From: JBCCGR01 sp039029195
GTDB taxonomy: Bacteria; Pseudomonadota; Alphaproteobacteria; Rhizobiales; Rhizobiaceae
Assembly (NCBI GenBank): GCA_039029195.1
Contig: JBCCGR010000005.1
Coordinates: 100,240-164,239, forward strand
Direction: 5' to 3'
Length of the DNA stretch: 64,000 nucleotides
The notes under the pieces were generated by a model. That model was not told where the DNA came from and did no database searches. It saw only the letters and a program-made list of their open reading frames with translations. Shown here piece by piece: positions 1 through 8,708 of this stretch (its first letter is position 1; the number at the start of each line of letters is the position of its first letter). Made by a program: the position numbers and the translations under genes.

Positions 1-40
1 TGACACTGTTTCAACAGAAAGAACTGCAGCCGCTTCAACC

Positions 41-946
41 GTGAACCGCTTCCTGACAATAACATTCACCTGCATGGCACTGTTCGCCTGGACGGGCACT
101 GCTTCTGCGCAAAGCTCCACAGACAGTTCAACGTCCTACGCCGCACCATCGGCGGGTGGAGCCGACGCGCTTGCCGGAGCTGATCTCTCAGTGGAAGCCC
201 GGCTGACCAAGGATGGCGGCATCATCACCAAGGGGCTCGTCTGGCGTGTCTTTGACACCGTTAAGGATGAGAATGGCAATCTCGCTCTCATCGCCACCGC
301 GAAAGGTGGCAGCGCTTCGTTCCAGATTGCGCCGGGTAGTTACATTGTGAACGCCTCCTATGGCCGTGCCGGCGCCACCAAGCGTGTTCAACTGTCTCGC
401 GATGGGCTGACTGAGAATTTTGTCCTGGAGGCTGGCGGTCTGAAGCTCAACGCAATTGCCTCCAACGGGAGCGATCTGAAGGCCCGACATCTGAAGTTCA
501 CAGTCTATGAGGCTAGGCGTGATGCGAAGGGAAACCGGAAGCTCATCGCGCGCGATGTTCCATCTGATCGCATTTTGCGGCTCAACTCAGGTACCTATCA
601 TGTGGTGTCGTCCTACGGCACCATCAACGCATCGGTCCGGGCTGATTTGCGCGTGCAGGCTGGCAAGCTGACAGAAGCCGTTTTGCAGCACCGCGCAGCA
701 CAGGTTTTCCTGAAACTTGTCAGCGAGCGGGGTGGCGAAGCCATCGCGGACACCGCATGGTCGGTCTTCACTGAACAGGGCGACGTAGTGCAGGAATCCT
801 CTTCCACCTTTCCAACTCTGATATTGGCCGAAGGTTCCTACTCAGCAATCGCCCGACATCGCGGCAACGTCTTTACCCACGATTTCAAAGTGGAATCTGG
901 CGTGAATCAAGACGTCGATGTGCTGGCGCAAAACCCACAGAAATAG
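41..946 (+). CDS. secreted protein with three internal beta-type repeats
   Basis: No family function recognised. Residues 1-23 form a signal peptide ending in ASA-Q, so the protein is periplasmic or surface-exposed. The rest is an internal triplication with a period of about 80-85 residues: each unit has a WxVF or FxVY strand and ends in a G[ST]Y turn (residues 99-101, 184-186 and 265-267), like carboxypeptidase-regulatory or Ig-like beta-sandwiches. The GTG at 41 gives the signal peptide, but the reading frame is open to the left window edge and no clear ribosome site precedes 41, so an earlier start outside the window is possible. Confidence 0.75.
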   Translation: MNRFLTITFTCMALFAWTGTASAQSSTDSSTSYAAPSAGGADALAGADLSVEARLTKDGGIITKGLVWRVFDTVKDENGNLALIATAKGGSASFQIAPGSYIVNASYGRAGATKRVQLSRDGLTENFVLEAGGLKLNAIASNGSDLKARHLKFTVYEARRDAKGNRKLIARDVPSDRILRLNSGTYHVVSSYGTINASVRADLRVQAGKLTEAVLQHRAAQVFLKLVSERGGEAIADTAWSVFTEQGDVVQESSSTFPTLILAEGSYSAIARHRGNVFTHDFKVESGVNQDVDVLAQNPQK

Positions 947-955
947 TCCGACCTT

Positions 956-1816
956 CTACGCAGCGATTCTCAACCGCGGTTTGTCCTCAGGGACCGGAGC
1001 GAGGGAGAACACAGCGGTTTGCAGATATTTCATCAGCGCATTGCGGTCGGTAAACGCGTTCACAATGCCCGGAGAATTTGGTGCGCCAATGTGTACAGAC
1101 AAAGTGCCGCCACGCAATCTTGCGAATTCGCGCACCAGAAGCGACCTCCGCGCGGTCAGTCCGATCTTGCTGGCCAGATGAAACATGCGACCATTTTGGC
1201 CTTCAAAGAAGATTGGCACCACACAGGCCTCAGCAGACTGAACAAGCCGGGCAACACAATTCTTCCATGGCAGGTCAAACGCCCGACCAAATCCTTTTTC
1301 AGCCGTTGCAACGCCGCCTGCCGGAAAAACCACAATGGTGACGCCCTCATCAAGCAATCGCAGCGCTTCCTTCTTGGTGGCAAGGTTCATTTTCGTTGCT
1401 TCCCGCGTTTCCTCAAAACTGACGGGAAGCGAATAGGGCCTGATTTCCGGCACCTTCATCAGTTCGGAATTGATCATCACTCGGAACGGTCGTCCCACTT
1501 GCTCGGCAAGCGCCAGGATCGCAATGCCGTCACCGATGCCGTAAGGGTGGTTGGCGATAAGAACGAGCGGCGCGTCCGGCAACCGCTTTGGTGGCCACTG
1601 CCCTCCATTGATTTTCACATCAACGTCAATTAGTTCCAGCATATCGCCCATGACGGATGAAGAGTGCCCGACAGAGCGGGTGCGCCAGATATCGTAGAGA
1701 TCAGCCAGCCTGTTTCGGCCTGAAAGATCCTCAACTGTACGGATGAAGGCTCGTTTCCAGAACGGCATTTGCTCGTTGGCGTATGACAGTTCGGGAAACT
1801 TGCGATGTCTTCTCAT
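956..1816 (-). CDS. hemolysin-type lysophospholipid acyltransferase
   Basis: Probable membrane-associated acyltransferase that moves a fatty acyl chain onto a lyso-lipid (PlsC-like superfamily). The catalytic block is NHPYGIGDG, with His90 and Asp96 in the HPxGxxDG form typical of the hemolysin/OlsA-like branch rather than the classic HX4D spacing; the acceptor-site block FPAGG lies at residues 164-168. I chose the ATG at 1816 because GGAGAAAG sits about 10 bases upstream of it. The frame stays open to 1948, but that extension has no ribosome site and would abut the divergent gene. Ends 10 bases from the convergent upstream gene. Exact lipid substrate cannot be read from sequence. Confidence 0.85.
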   Translation of the reverse strand: MRRHRKFPELSYANEQMPFWKRAFIRTVEDLSGRNRLADLYDIWRTRSVGHSSSVMGDMLELIDVDVKINGGQWPPKRLPDAPLVLIANHPYGIGDGIAILALAEQVGRPFRVMINSELMKVPEIRPYSLPVSFEETREATKMNLATKKEALRLLDEGVTIVVFPAGGVATAEKGFGRAFDLPWKNCVARLVQSAEACVVPIFFEGQNGRMFHLASKIGLTARRSLLVREFARLRGGTLSVHIGAPNSPGIVNAFTDRNALMKYLQTAVFSLAPVPEDKPRLRIAA

Positions 1817-1948
1817 GGTGCGAATCTTTCTCCGGATCGACACAGGACATGTATTTTTTCCCAATGACAGATTTATGAAGCGCGCAATTGGCAAAGCGGA
1901 CCAACCCCGCGCATAATCGCCCATGGCAACTGGGGCTGGGGGGGCCAC

Positions 1949-2656
1949 ATGGTTCTGTTCGCGCGAATACTACTGTTCATCCAGATCGTGGCGCTGTTTG
2001 CGGTCGCGGCCACGGTTCTCACCTTCCTGGTTGCGATCTTTTTTGGAACCCTATCCGGCGTCTCAAGCAGAGAAGGCGCACTTGCCATGGGCGCCGCAGG
2101 CGTGGCTCCATTGGGTGGAATAGTTGGCGCCGCGCTTGGAGCCTGGGTCGGCTGGAAAATCACGTCCCGCATTGGTCGCGCTGCTGCGCTAAGCGGTGGT
2201 TATGGCCTGATGGGATTTGCGCTTCTTGGCGTTATCGGCTGGTTCATTTTGCAGGATCTGACGGATGGTGATCCCTATCACCACACCGAAGAACCGGTGA
2301 TGCACCTTGAATGGCGGTTGAACGAAACGGTGCCCCACGCGCAGGTGGACCGGATTTTTCGTTTCATGATGCGCTCATCCTATGAAAACTGGATTTTATC
2401 CGACAATTGGGATGAGCCGCGCGCTCGCGATGAAGACGGGCGCACGATTTTGCGCCGAAAGTTCTCCATCCGATGGCGGGTGAACGGGCGCACGCTGCAG
2501 GTCTGGCGCGCGCCAGGCCACGGTGATCGCATCACGATTGAGCCCAAACTGCCCCGCGACCCCAAACCAACGGCGGACTATGGCCCCTGGCACGAAGTCG
2601 AGGGCCACCCCGACCTCGCTTATCGGATCAGGATTGGGGTGAAGGAGGCAGAATAG
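1949..2656 (+). CDS. membrane protein of unknown function
   Basis: A 235-residue protein. The first ~100 residues hold about three hydrophobic, glycine-rich segments (roughly 5-30, 45-70 and 75-97). The rest is a soluble, charged domain rich in Trp, Arg and Asp that starts after a DPYHHTEEP hinge. I do not recognise a named domain. The ATG at 1949 follows a GGGGGG run acting as ribosome site. The gene is divergent from the acyltransferase and converges on thrS with only 6 bases between the stop codons. Confidence 0.75.
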   Translation: MVLFARILLFIQIVALFAVAATVLTFLVAIFFGTLSGVSSREGALAMGAAGVAPLGGIVGAALGAWVGWKITSRIGRAAALSGGYGLMGFALLGVIGWFILQDLTDGDPYHHTEEPVMHLEWRLNETVPHAQVDRIFRFMMRSSYENWILSDNWDEPRARDEDGRTILRRKFSIRWRVNGRTLQVWRAPGHGDRITIEPKLPRDPKPTADYGPWHEVEGHPDLAYRIRIGVKEAE

Positions 2657-2662
2657 AAAAGC

Positions 2663-4648
2663 CTAACCCGCCAACCTCTCAGCACGAGCGGCTTTGGCGC
2701 GGGCAACATCCGGTGGCACGGCCTCATCCACCAGTGCGGTGACGGCTTCATTTAGCGACATTGCCTCCTGATTGCGGGAACCAAGACGGCGGATGTTGAC
2801 GGTTTTTTCCTCCGCCTCGCGCATGCCGCACACGATGATCACCGGCACCTTGGCCAAAGAGTGTTCACGCACCTTGTAGTTGATCTTTTCGTTGCGGAAA
2901 TCGGTCTCGACCTTCAGCCCAGCATCACGCAGCGCCCAAGCAACCTCTTCTCCGTAGGAATCAGCCTCTGACGTGATCGTCGCAACAACAACCTGCAACG
3001 GCGCGAGCCACAGCGGGAAATGACCGGCATGATGCTCGATCAGCATACCGATAAAACGTTCCATGGATCCGCAGATCGCGCGGTGCACCATCACCGGCTG
3101 CTGCTTGTCGGAATTCTGGTCGATGTAGAAGGCACCAAACCGCTCCGGCAGGTTGAAGTCCACCTGCGTGGTGCCGCACTGCCAGTCGCGACCAATGGCA
3201 TCGCGCAGCACATATTCGAATTTGGGACCGTAAAACGTCCCCTCACCCGGATTGACACCCGTCTTGATACGGCCACCGGATTCCGCTTCGATTTTGGTCA
3301 GGATTTTCGACAAAACCCCCTCGGCGTGATCCCACATGGCGTCCGTTCCGACCCGCTTTTCCGGGCGGGTGGCGAGTTTCACCGTGATTTCTTCAAAACC
3401 AAAGTCTGAATAGGTGGAAAGGATCAGATCATTTATCCGGAGACACTCAGACTCTAGCTGATCTTCAGTGCAGAACACATGCGCATCATCCTGCGTGAAG
3501 CCGCGCACGCGCAACAGCCCGTGCAACGCACCCGATGGTTCGTAGCGGTGAACCGAGCCGAACTCGGCCAGTTTCACCGGTAGTTCACGATAGGAGCGCA
3601 AGCCGTTTTTGAAGATCTGCACGTGGCCAGGGCAGTTCATCGGCTTGATGGCAAATTGGCGCTCATCTTCGGTCTGGGTCGTGAACATGTTTTCACGATA
3701 CCAGCCCCAGTGACCGGAGGTCTCCCAAAGCGCCTTGTCGAGGATTTGCGGCGCGTTGACCTCCTCATAGCCATGTTCTTCCACGCGGCGGCGCATATAG
3801 TTGACGAGGTTCTGAAAAACCTTCCAGCCGCGCGCATGCCAGAACACCACGCCGGGGCCTTCTTCCTGAAAATGGAACAGGTCCATTTCGCGTCCCAGCT
3901 TGCGGTGGTCGCGCTTCTGCGCTTCCTCAAGCATGTGAAGATAGGCTTTCAGGTCCTTATCATTGGCCCAGGCGGTCGCGTAGATGCGCGTGAGCATCTG
4001 GTTGTTGCTGTCACCGCGCCAATAGGCACCGGCAACGTTCATCAGCTTGAATGCATTGCCGATCTGGCCCGTAGAGGCCATGTGTGGCCCGCGGCACAAA
4101 TCAAACCATTCTCCCTGACGATAGATTTTCAGATCGTCGCCTTCAGGAATGGCATCAACAAGTTCCACCTTGTACTGCTCACCCATCGCAGCGAAGGTTT
4201 CTTTCGCCTGCTCACGCGACCAAAGCTCTTTCGTAAAAGGCTGATTGCGCTGAATGATTTCGCGCATCTTCTTTTCGATTTTGGGCAAATCCTCTGGAGT
4301 GAAGGGCTCATTGCGCGCAAAATCGTAATAGAAACCGTTTTCGATCACCGGACCAATGGTGACCTGCGTGCCCGGATAGAGTTCCTGCACGGCTTCCGCC
4401 ATCACATGCGCCGCATCATGGCGAATGAGTTCCAGCGCCCGCGGATCTTCGCGATTGATGATTTCGAGGCTTGCATCGACACTAAGCGGATCGCTCAGAT
4501 CGCAGACGGTGCCGTCGACCACCATCGCCACTGCCTTTTTGGCAAGCGACTTGGAGATGCCTTCAGCGATTTCGCGACCGGTGATGCCAGCGGCGAACTC
4601 GCGAACAGAATTGTCAGGGAATGAAATTTGTATGGGCTCAAGAGCCAT
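2663..4648 (-). CDS. thrS: threonyl-tRNA synthetase
   Basis: Charges tRNA-Thr with threonine in the cytoplasm. At 661 residues it has the full bacterial length: N-terminal TGS domain (about 1-65), editing/SAD domain, class II catalytic core and C-terminal anticodon-binding domain. Visible landmarks are the zinc-site block MNCPGH near residue 337, class II motif 2 (RYEPSG...RVRGFTQDD) and motif 3 (GSMERFIGMLIEHH). AAGGAG lies 9 bases before the ATG. The leader contains a small CCCGC/GCGGG hairpin at about 4675-4692, with no evident attenuation structure. Confidence 0.98.
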   Translation of the reverse strand: MALEPIQISFPDNSVREFAAGITGREIAEGISKSLAKKAVAMVVDGTVCDLSDPLSVDASLEIINREDPRALELIRHDAAHVMAEAVQELYPGTQVTIGPVIENGFYYDFARNEPFTPEDLPKIEKKMREIIQRNQPFTKELWSREQAKETFAAMGEQYKVELVDAIPEGDDLKIYRQGEWFDLCRGPHMASTGQIGNAFKLMNVAGAYWRGDSNNQMLTRIYATAWANDKDLKAYLHMLEEAQKRDHRKLGREMDLFHFQEEGPGVVFWHARGWKVFQNLVNYMRRRVEEHGYEEVNAPQILDKALWETSGHWGWYRENMFTTQTEDERQFAIKPMNCPGHVQIFKNGLRSYRELPVKLAEFGSVHRYEPSGALHGLLRVRGFTQDDAHVFCTEDQLESECLRINDLILSTYSDFGFEEITVKLATRPEKRVGTDAMWDHAEGVLSKILTKIEAESGGRIKTGVNPGEGTFYGPKFEYVLRDAIGRDWQCGTTQVDFNLPERFGAFYIDQNSDKQQPVMVHRAICGSMERFIGMLIEHHAGHFPLWLAPLQVVVATITSEADSYGEEVAWALRDAGLKVETDFRNEKINYKVREHSLAKVPVIIVCGMREAEEKTVNIRRLGSRNQEAMSLNEAVTALVDEAVPPDVARAKAARAERLAG

Positions 4649-4777
4649 CGTCTTTTCTCCTTAATCCAGTCCCGCATACGAAGCGGGTGGGACGAATGAT
4701 TGCGTGCCGTATCGGTGGCATTATCTCTATATTGACAAAACATCAAAAGGATAAGGAACCACATCAAAACAAACACT

Positions 4778-4818
4778 TAGAGCGCTGAGACGTTTTCTCG
4801 AAACGCAGCTGCGCTCTA
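4778..4818. repeat. rhizobial-type intergenic palindrome
   Basis: An interrupted 41-base palindrome in the 271-base gap between thrS and the next gene. The outer arms TAGAGCGC (4778-4785) and GCGCTCTA (4811-4818) are perfect, as are inner arms CGTTT (4791-4795) and AAACG (4801-4805). The TAGAGCGC...GTTTT...AAACG...GCGCTCTA layout resembles the short palindromic elements common between rhizobial genes. No second copy was seen in this window. The remainder of the gap (4819-4919) is AT-rich and otherwise featureless. Confidence 0.55.
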
Positions 4819-4919
4819 GCGCGACACAGGGTCAAAAGTCAAACCGCATTCCAAAAAGTTGTTCTGTTGGCCATTGGTTTTCGTTAAAAAGATGCCACCA
4901 AATAGGCGTTGAACCTTGC

Positions 4920-5603
4920 CTACGCCTGCGCAGGCTTTCTGTGTTTCTTCAACAGATCTCTGTACTTACCAGATTCCACTGCGAATAAATGGACCACACC
5001 AAGCTGCATCGGAATTTCTGTTAGTCCGAGAGCTCGTGCAATTCCAAATCGATGCATCCCGCCGCCTCCAAAAATGAAGTCCCCGGATCGGCCGATATGC
5101 ACAAATATTCCATCAAACTCACGAAATCCACCCAATTGCCACCGAGTGGAAAGTCGCCGCGTTTGTCTCAGTTCAGCAACCAGTTGATCCAACTCAGCGT
5201 ACCTGTACTGAACATCCTCCATTGTCCGGCATCCATCTGGCGCGTCATAATCTTCCATTAGTTGTTGCATATGCGCATATGCGCCGGCTTCCTCCCAAGA
5301 AACATTGTCCAACACACGCCTTTCTGCGATCTCGACTTTCTGCAAACTTCCAACAGGAGATAGTTCCAGATCCCAATCTCCATCCACAATTCTTCCGCTC
5401 CAGGATCGATCGAAACTATCATTGCAGTTAAGAATCACAGAAGGATCAAGCCAGAAACGCTGACCGCTCATCGGAGAATTTGAACTATAGGCGAAGTAAC
5501 GTCTTATATCAGAATAAGCATAGTTACGGATATAGCGCCCAATGCTAATTGTTCGCTTTGCCGAAATCAAAACCGCCTCAGGAATATAGCGCTTTAGTGG
5601 CAT
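4920..5603 (-). CDS. ParB/Srx-fold-like protein, probably from a glycan or variable locus
   Basis: A 227-residue protein. The C-terminal part reads as a ParB/sulfiredoxin-like strand-loop-helix: a hydrophobic strand (IFVHIGRSGDF), then GGGGMHRFGIARALGL with the GxHR-type motif, then a final strand ending VVHLFAV. Single-domain proteins with this block are often found in polysaccharide or genomic-island regions; the biochemical role is unknown. No helix-turn-helix DNA-binding domain follows, so it is not a partition protein. It lies 15 bases downstream of the methyltransferase and shares its lower GC content, which suggests co-transcription and joint acquisition. Confidence 0.7.
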   Translation of the reverse strand: MPLKRYIPEAVLISAKRTISIGRYIRNYAYSDIRRYFAYSSNSPMSGQRFWLDPSVILNCNDSFDRSWSGRIVDGDWDLELSPVGSLQKVEIAERRVLDNVSWEEAGAYAHMQQLMEDYDAPDGCRTMEDVQYRYAELDQLVAELRQTRRLSTRWQLGGFREFDGIFVHIGRSGDFIFGGGGMHRFGIARALGLTEIPMQLGVVHLFAVESGKYRDLLKKHRKPAQA

Positions 5604-5618
5604 TGCAAACGAAATTTT

Positions 5619-6305
5619 CTACTTCGAATAAGTGTGAAGCATAAATCGATATGGTTCAACAACTTCCAGCTCTCGACAACTGCCAAGGTAAGAGACATCT
5701 GTTTTTGAGCCCAGATCTCCCAGCCAGTCTTGAGCATAGGCTACAACCGACTGCTCTTCATTATCGACAAATCGAGATCCAGGCTGATATCCATACTTAT
5801 CCGCCAAAGCCGCGAACTCGACAAATAGGCCTATGCGCGCCTTATTCTGTAGCGCATGCATCAGTTTTCTGGCGTACTCCTCCCCCTGATACCGAACCCA
5901 TTGATGATGCACCGACAGGACACAAACCACGTCGAACTCCGGCACATGTTCGACGTTGTCGAGCGTCAGCTCCAATACACCTAAGACAGCTGATTGAGTA
6001 TTGGCATGTGCCCAATACTGCTCCAGATCCAATCCTACACTGAATTTTCCATCTGCAGCGAACCGTTGAACAAGTTTTCCCTTGTTGCATCCAATTTCCA
6101 GCGTACTTTTAGCCGATTTATACGCGTCAGTTTGAGAAATCAGATTGTATTGATCGCCGGGGAACCGAGTGTCTTGATACACACGCTTTTCCCGGTGATA
6201 GCCGGCAATTCCGGCCACCGCATCCGCCGCTGATCGTGCTTGTCTTCCTATCCGGCCAGCCACCCGTTGGCCAAAAGACCTTTGGGCACTTTCAGAAAAT
6301 GACAT
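5619..6305 (-). CDS. class I SAM-dependent methyltransferase
   Basis: A 228-residue Rossmann-type methyltransferase. Motif I is TLEIGCNKGKLVQRF (about residues 68-82), followed by the acidic strand end VGLDLE, and a later FDVVCVLSVHH strand corresponds to motif IV. There is no transit peptide or membrane segment; the N-terminus is Arg/Ala-rich. Substrate not determinable. It is AT-richer than thrS and the downstream housekeeping genes and forms a pair with the ParB-like gene 15 bases downstream. The epimerase upstream is on the same strand, about 110 bases away. Confidence 0.8.
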   Translation of the reverse strand: MSFSESAQRSFGQRVAGRIGRQARSAADAVAGIAGYHREKRVYQDTRFPGDQYNLISQTDAYKSAKSTLEIGCNKGKLVQRFAADGKFSVGLDLEQYWAHANTQSAVLGVLELTLDNVEHVPEFDVVCVLSVHHQWVRYQGEEYARKLMHALQNKARIGLFVEFAALADKYGYQPGSRFVDNEEQSVVAYAQDWLGDLGSKTDVSYLGSCRELEVVEPYRFMLHTYSK

Positions 6306-6413
6306 TGTTGCTCCATCTACAAGAATTGCTCTGATCGAGCGAATCTAGCCAATCAAGATAGCCAAACGCGGCCATTCAAACAACAAAACCTCTTTGGGAA
6401 CGCAGCCAACAAA

Positions 6414-7400
6414 CTAATCCTCCACTGGAAACGGCCCGTCTTTGAAAACCTGATCGTGATAGCCCTTGGACCCCACCGCGGTGTGAATATCCGAGAGCAC
6501 CGAACCGCCTTTCCCAACACGCCGCAAAACACTCCCAAAATCATGCTTTGGGGACCAGTCGAGCAATCGCCTGGCCTTATCGTTCACATAAACTCTGTCG
6601 AACCCGTCGAACATGGTCCAATCAAGACGCTCATAAACTGGCTGAAGGGCCGGAAAAAGGTCCGCCAACACCGTCACTGCGTCGGATCGAAGATCCGCAA
6701 GATGCTCTTCGGTGAACGGCGTTGTGGCACTGATGATGAATGTGTCGAATCCGATCTCTTCCACTTTCTCCAATGCGCATAGATGCGCAGAAACCACATC
6801 CTCCAAATCCGCGCGACGATGCAGGAACTCATTGGCCTTCAGATTCTCATCGGAAAATCGGCTACGCGCATCGCGGCTGTCATCTTCCTCGGGAAAAAAC
6901 CGTGACGTTCTGAGCACTAAAGACGGCACGCCAAACTTGCTGGCAAAGAGCTGGCACATTTTTTCAGCGGCGAGCTTGGTGACGCCATAGATGTTTTTGG
7001 GAATAGGAACCACATCTTCCGTGATCCAGCCGGTCGGCTCACCGGGTGGCGGCACCAGCGCACGCCCGAACGTGCTTGTTGTGCTGGTGAACACAAATTT
7101 CCGCACACCATGAGCCCGGGCCTCTTCCAACAGGTTGAGCGTGCCGGAGATGTTTGTATCCACAAATTCCTGTCGGCTGTGCGTTGCAACGTGCGGTTTG
7201 TGCAGTGTTGCTGTGTGAAGAACAGCTTCAACACCGGCAAAACAGGACGCGACCACATCGCGGTCAGTGATTGAGCCAACCACATCGGTTGTCGGTGAGG
7301 CTTTGATGTCCACGCCGCGCACCGGGACCTTTTGACCCCGCAAAGTGCGCACCAGCGCATCTCCAAGATGACCGGAACTGCCGGTGACCAGTACTGTCAT
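6414..7400 (-). CDS. NAD(P)-dependent epimerase/dehydratase (extended SDR)
   Basis: A 328-residue extended short-chain dehydrogenase. The N-terminus MTVLVTGSSGHLGDALVR holds the TGxxGxxG dinucleotide-binding loop. The catalytic block is YGVTKLAAE (YxxxK) at about residues 138-146, preceded by the Ser/Thr-rich strand FTSTTSTFG. Such enzymes epimerise or dehydrate nucleotide sugars or reduce related carbonyls; the exact substrate is not resolvable. It heads a possible three-gene minus-strand cluster with the methyltransferase and ParB-like genes. Its leader carries one arm of an inverted repeat shared with the divergent gene. Confidence 0.85.
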   Translation of the reverse strand: MTVLVTGSSGHLGDALVRTLRGQKVPVRGVDIKASPTTDVVGSITDRDVVASCFAGVEAVLHTATLHKPHVATHSRQEFVDTNISGTLNLLEEARAHGVRKFVFTSTTSTFGRALVPPPGEPTGWITEDVVPIPKNIYGVTKLAAEKMCQLFASKFGVPSLVLRTSRFFPEEDDSRDARSRFSDENLKANEFLHRRADLEDVVSAHLCALEKVEEIGFDTFIISATTPFTEEHLADLRSDAVTVLADLFPALQPVYERLDWTMFDGFDRVYVNDKARRLLDWSPKHDFGSVLRRVGKGGSVLSDIHTAVGSKGYHDQVFKDGPFPVED

Positions 7401-7402
7401 TT

Positions 7403-7482
7403 CTGCCGCACTCTTCGAAAATCAGTCTCATTTATGCTAAAGAGCACAGATTGCTCCAAAATTTTGTGTTTAAGTGCGGCAG
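7403..7482. repeat. 10-bp inverted repeat in divergent leader
   Basis: CTGCCGCACT at 7403-7412 and AGTGCGGCAG at 7473-7482 are perfect reverse complements 60 bases apart. As a result both divergent genes carry AGTGCGGCAG just before their start codons. It could be a shared regulator site or coincidence. Confidence 0.4.
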
Positions 7483-7531
7483 GAGGTGGCCACACGTGCG
7501 CTGAAACAAGCGCAATTCGGAAGGGGGAAGA

Positions 7532-8698
7532 ATGTCCGATAGCATTACTGAAGTCACCCGCAAATCATGGTTTTCCCGGCTGAAAGACAGTGTGATGGGC
7601 ACGCTGTTCGGCCTGCTGCTGTTTCTGGCAGCCTTTGTTGTCCTGTTCTGGAACGAGGGCCGTGCCGTTAAAACGCACAAATCCTTGCAGGAAGGCGCGG
7701 GCATCGTTGTTTCCGTTACGAACGGCAGCGTCGATTCCGCCAATGAAGGCAATCTGATCCATGTATCAGGCAAGGCCGAAACCTCAGCCGAACTGACTGA
7801 TCCGCTGTTCGACGTCACCATTACCGGCGTGCGGCTCACCCGAAAGGTGGAGATGCTGCAATGGAAGGAAAACAGCCAATCGAAAACGGAAAAGAACTTA
7901 GGCGGCAGTACCGAAACAACCACCACCTATTCTTACGAAAAGGTCTGGTCGGAAAAGCTGATTGATTCTTCAGGATTCAAAAAGCCCCGCAAGGAAAACA
8001 ATCCAGCATCAATGCCGTTCAGCTCTGAAAGCTGGGAAGCGGAAAATGTCAGCCTTGGCGCATTCAAGCTCTCAAAAGGTCAGATTTCGGGGCTCTCAGG
8101 GTCTGAAGCCGTTGAGCTAACAAAAAAGAACAAGATCGACAAGGACATTGCCGGAAAGGCGCGACCTGAAAATGGTCTGATGTACCTAGGCTCGAAAAAG
8201 CACAACAAAATCGGTGATATAAGGGTCACAATGCTGGCGACTTATCCCGGTGATGTGAGCATTGTGGCAAAGCAGTCCGGAGACAGTTTCTCTGCTTATC
8301 AGACGGAGGTGGGTGGCACCATCCAGATGCTCTCCCAATCCATCAAGCCAGCCTCGGAAATGTTCGACGCAGCGGAAGCTGCCAACACCACCATGACCTG
8401 GATCCTGCGCTTTGTCGGACTGATGATGATGTTCATCGGCCTTACAATGATTGTGAAGATTCTCTCAGTTATTGGTGATCTGATCCCATTTGTGGGTTCG
8501 ATCATTGGTGCGTTGACGGGATTCGTGGCGTTCTTGATCGCGCTGGTCCTCTCGCTGATCACCATCGCTATTGCCTGGATTTTCTACCGTCCATTGATTG
8601 CAGGTATTCTGATCGTTGTGGCGATTGGCTTGCTCGTCCTGGCGAAAATGCGCGCCAAACCAGCCGAGGATCAGGCGGAAGCCGTACCTGAAGGCTGA
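7532..8698 (+). CDS. TMEM43 family membrane protein
   Basis: A 388-residue bacterial homologue of the TMEM43/LUMA family: one N-terminal membrane segment (about 23-44) followed by the conserved WNEGRAVKT motif, a long extracytoplasmic domain (about 50-285), and three or four closely spaced C-terminal membrane segments (about 290-375). The function in bacteria is unknown; in animals the protein sits in the inner nuclear envelope and ER. The start is well supported by AAGGGGGAAG a few bases before the ATG. Monocistronic, divergent from the epimerase. Confidence 0.85.
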   Translation: MSDSITEVTRKSWFSRLKDSVMGTLFGLLLFLAAFVVLFWNEGRAVKTHKSLQEGAGIVVSVTNGSVDSANEGNLIHVSGKAETSAELTDPLFDVTITGVRLTRKVEMLQWKENSQSKTEKNLGGSTETTTTYSYEKVWSEKLIDSSGFKKPRKENNPASMPFSSESWEAENVSLGAFKLSKGQISGLSGSEAVELTKKNKIDKDIAGKARPENGLMYLGSKKHNKIGDIRVTMLATYPGDVSIVAKQSGDSFSAYQTEVGGTIQMLSQSIKPASEMFDAAEAANTTMTWILRFVGLMMMFIGLTMIVKILSVIGDLIPFVGSIIGALTGFVAFLIALVLSLITIAIAWIFYRPLIAGILIVVAIGLLVLAKMRAKPAEDQAEAVPEG

Positions 8699-8708
8699 TT
8701 ACGGAGCG

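Noticed and set aside
3623..4624. Long plus-strand open frame opposite thrS (333 residues)
   Set aside because: Lies fully inside thrS on the other strand; composition reflects thrS codon bias and shows no recognisable domain.
4920..5603. Plasmid or phage ParB
   Set aside because: No helix-turn-helix or dimerisation domain and no parA or parS nearby; only the small ParB/Srx-like fold is present.
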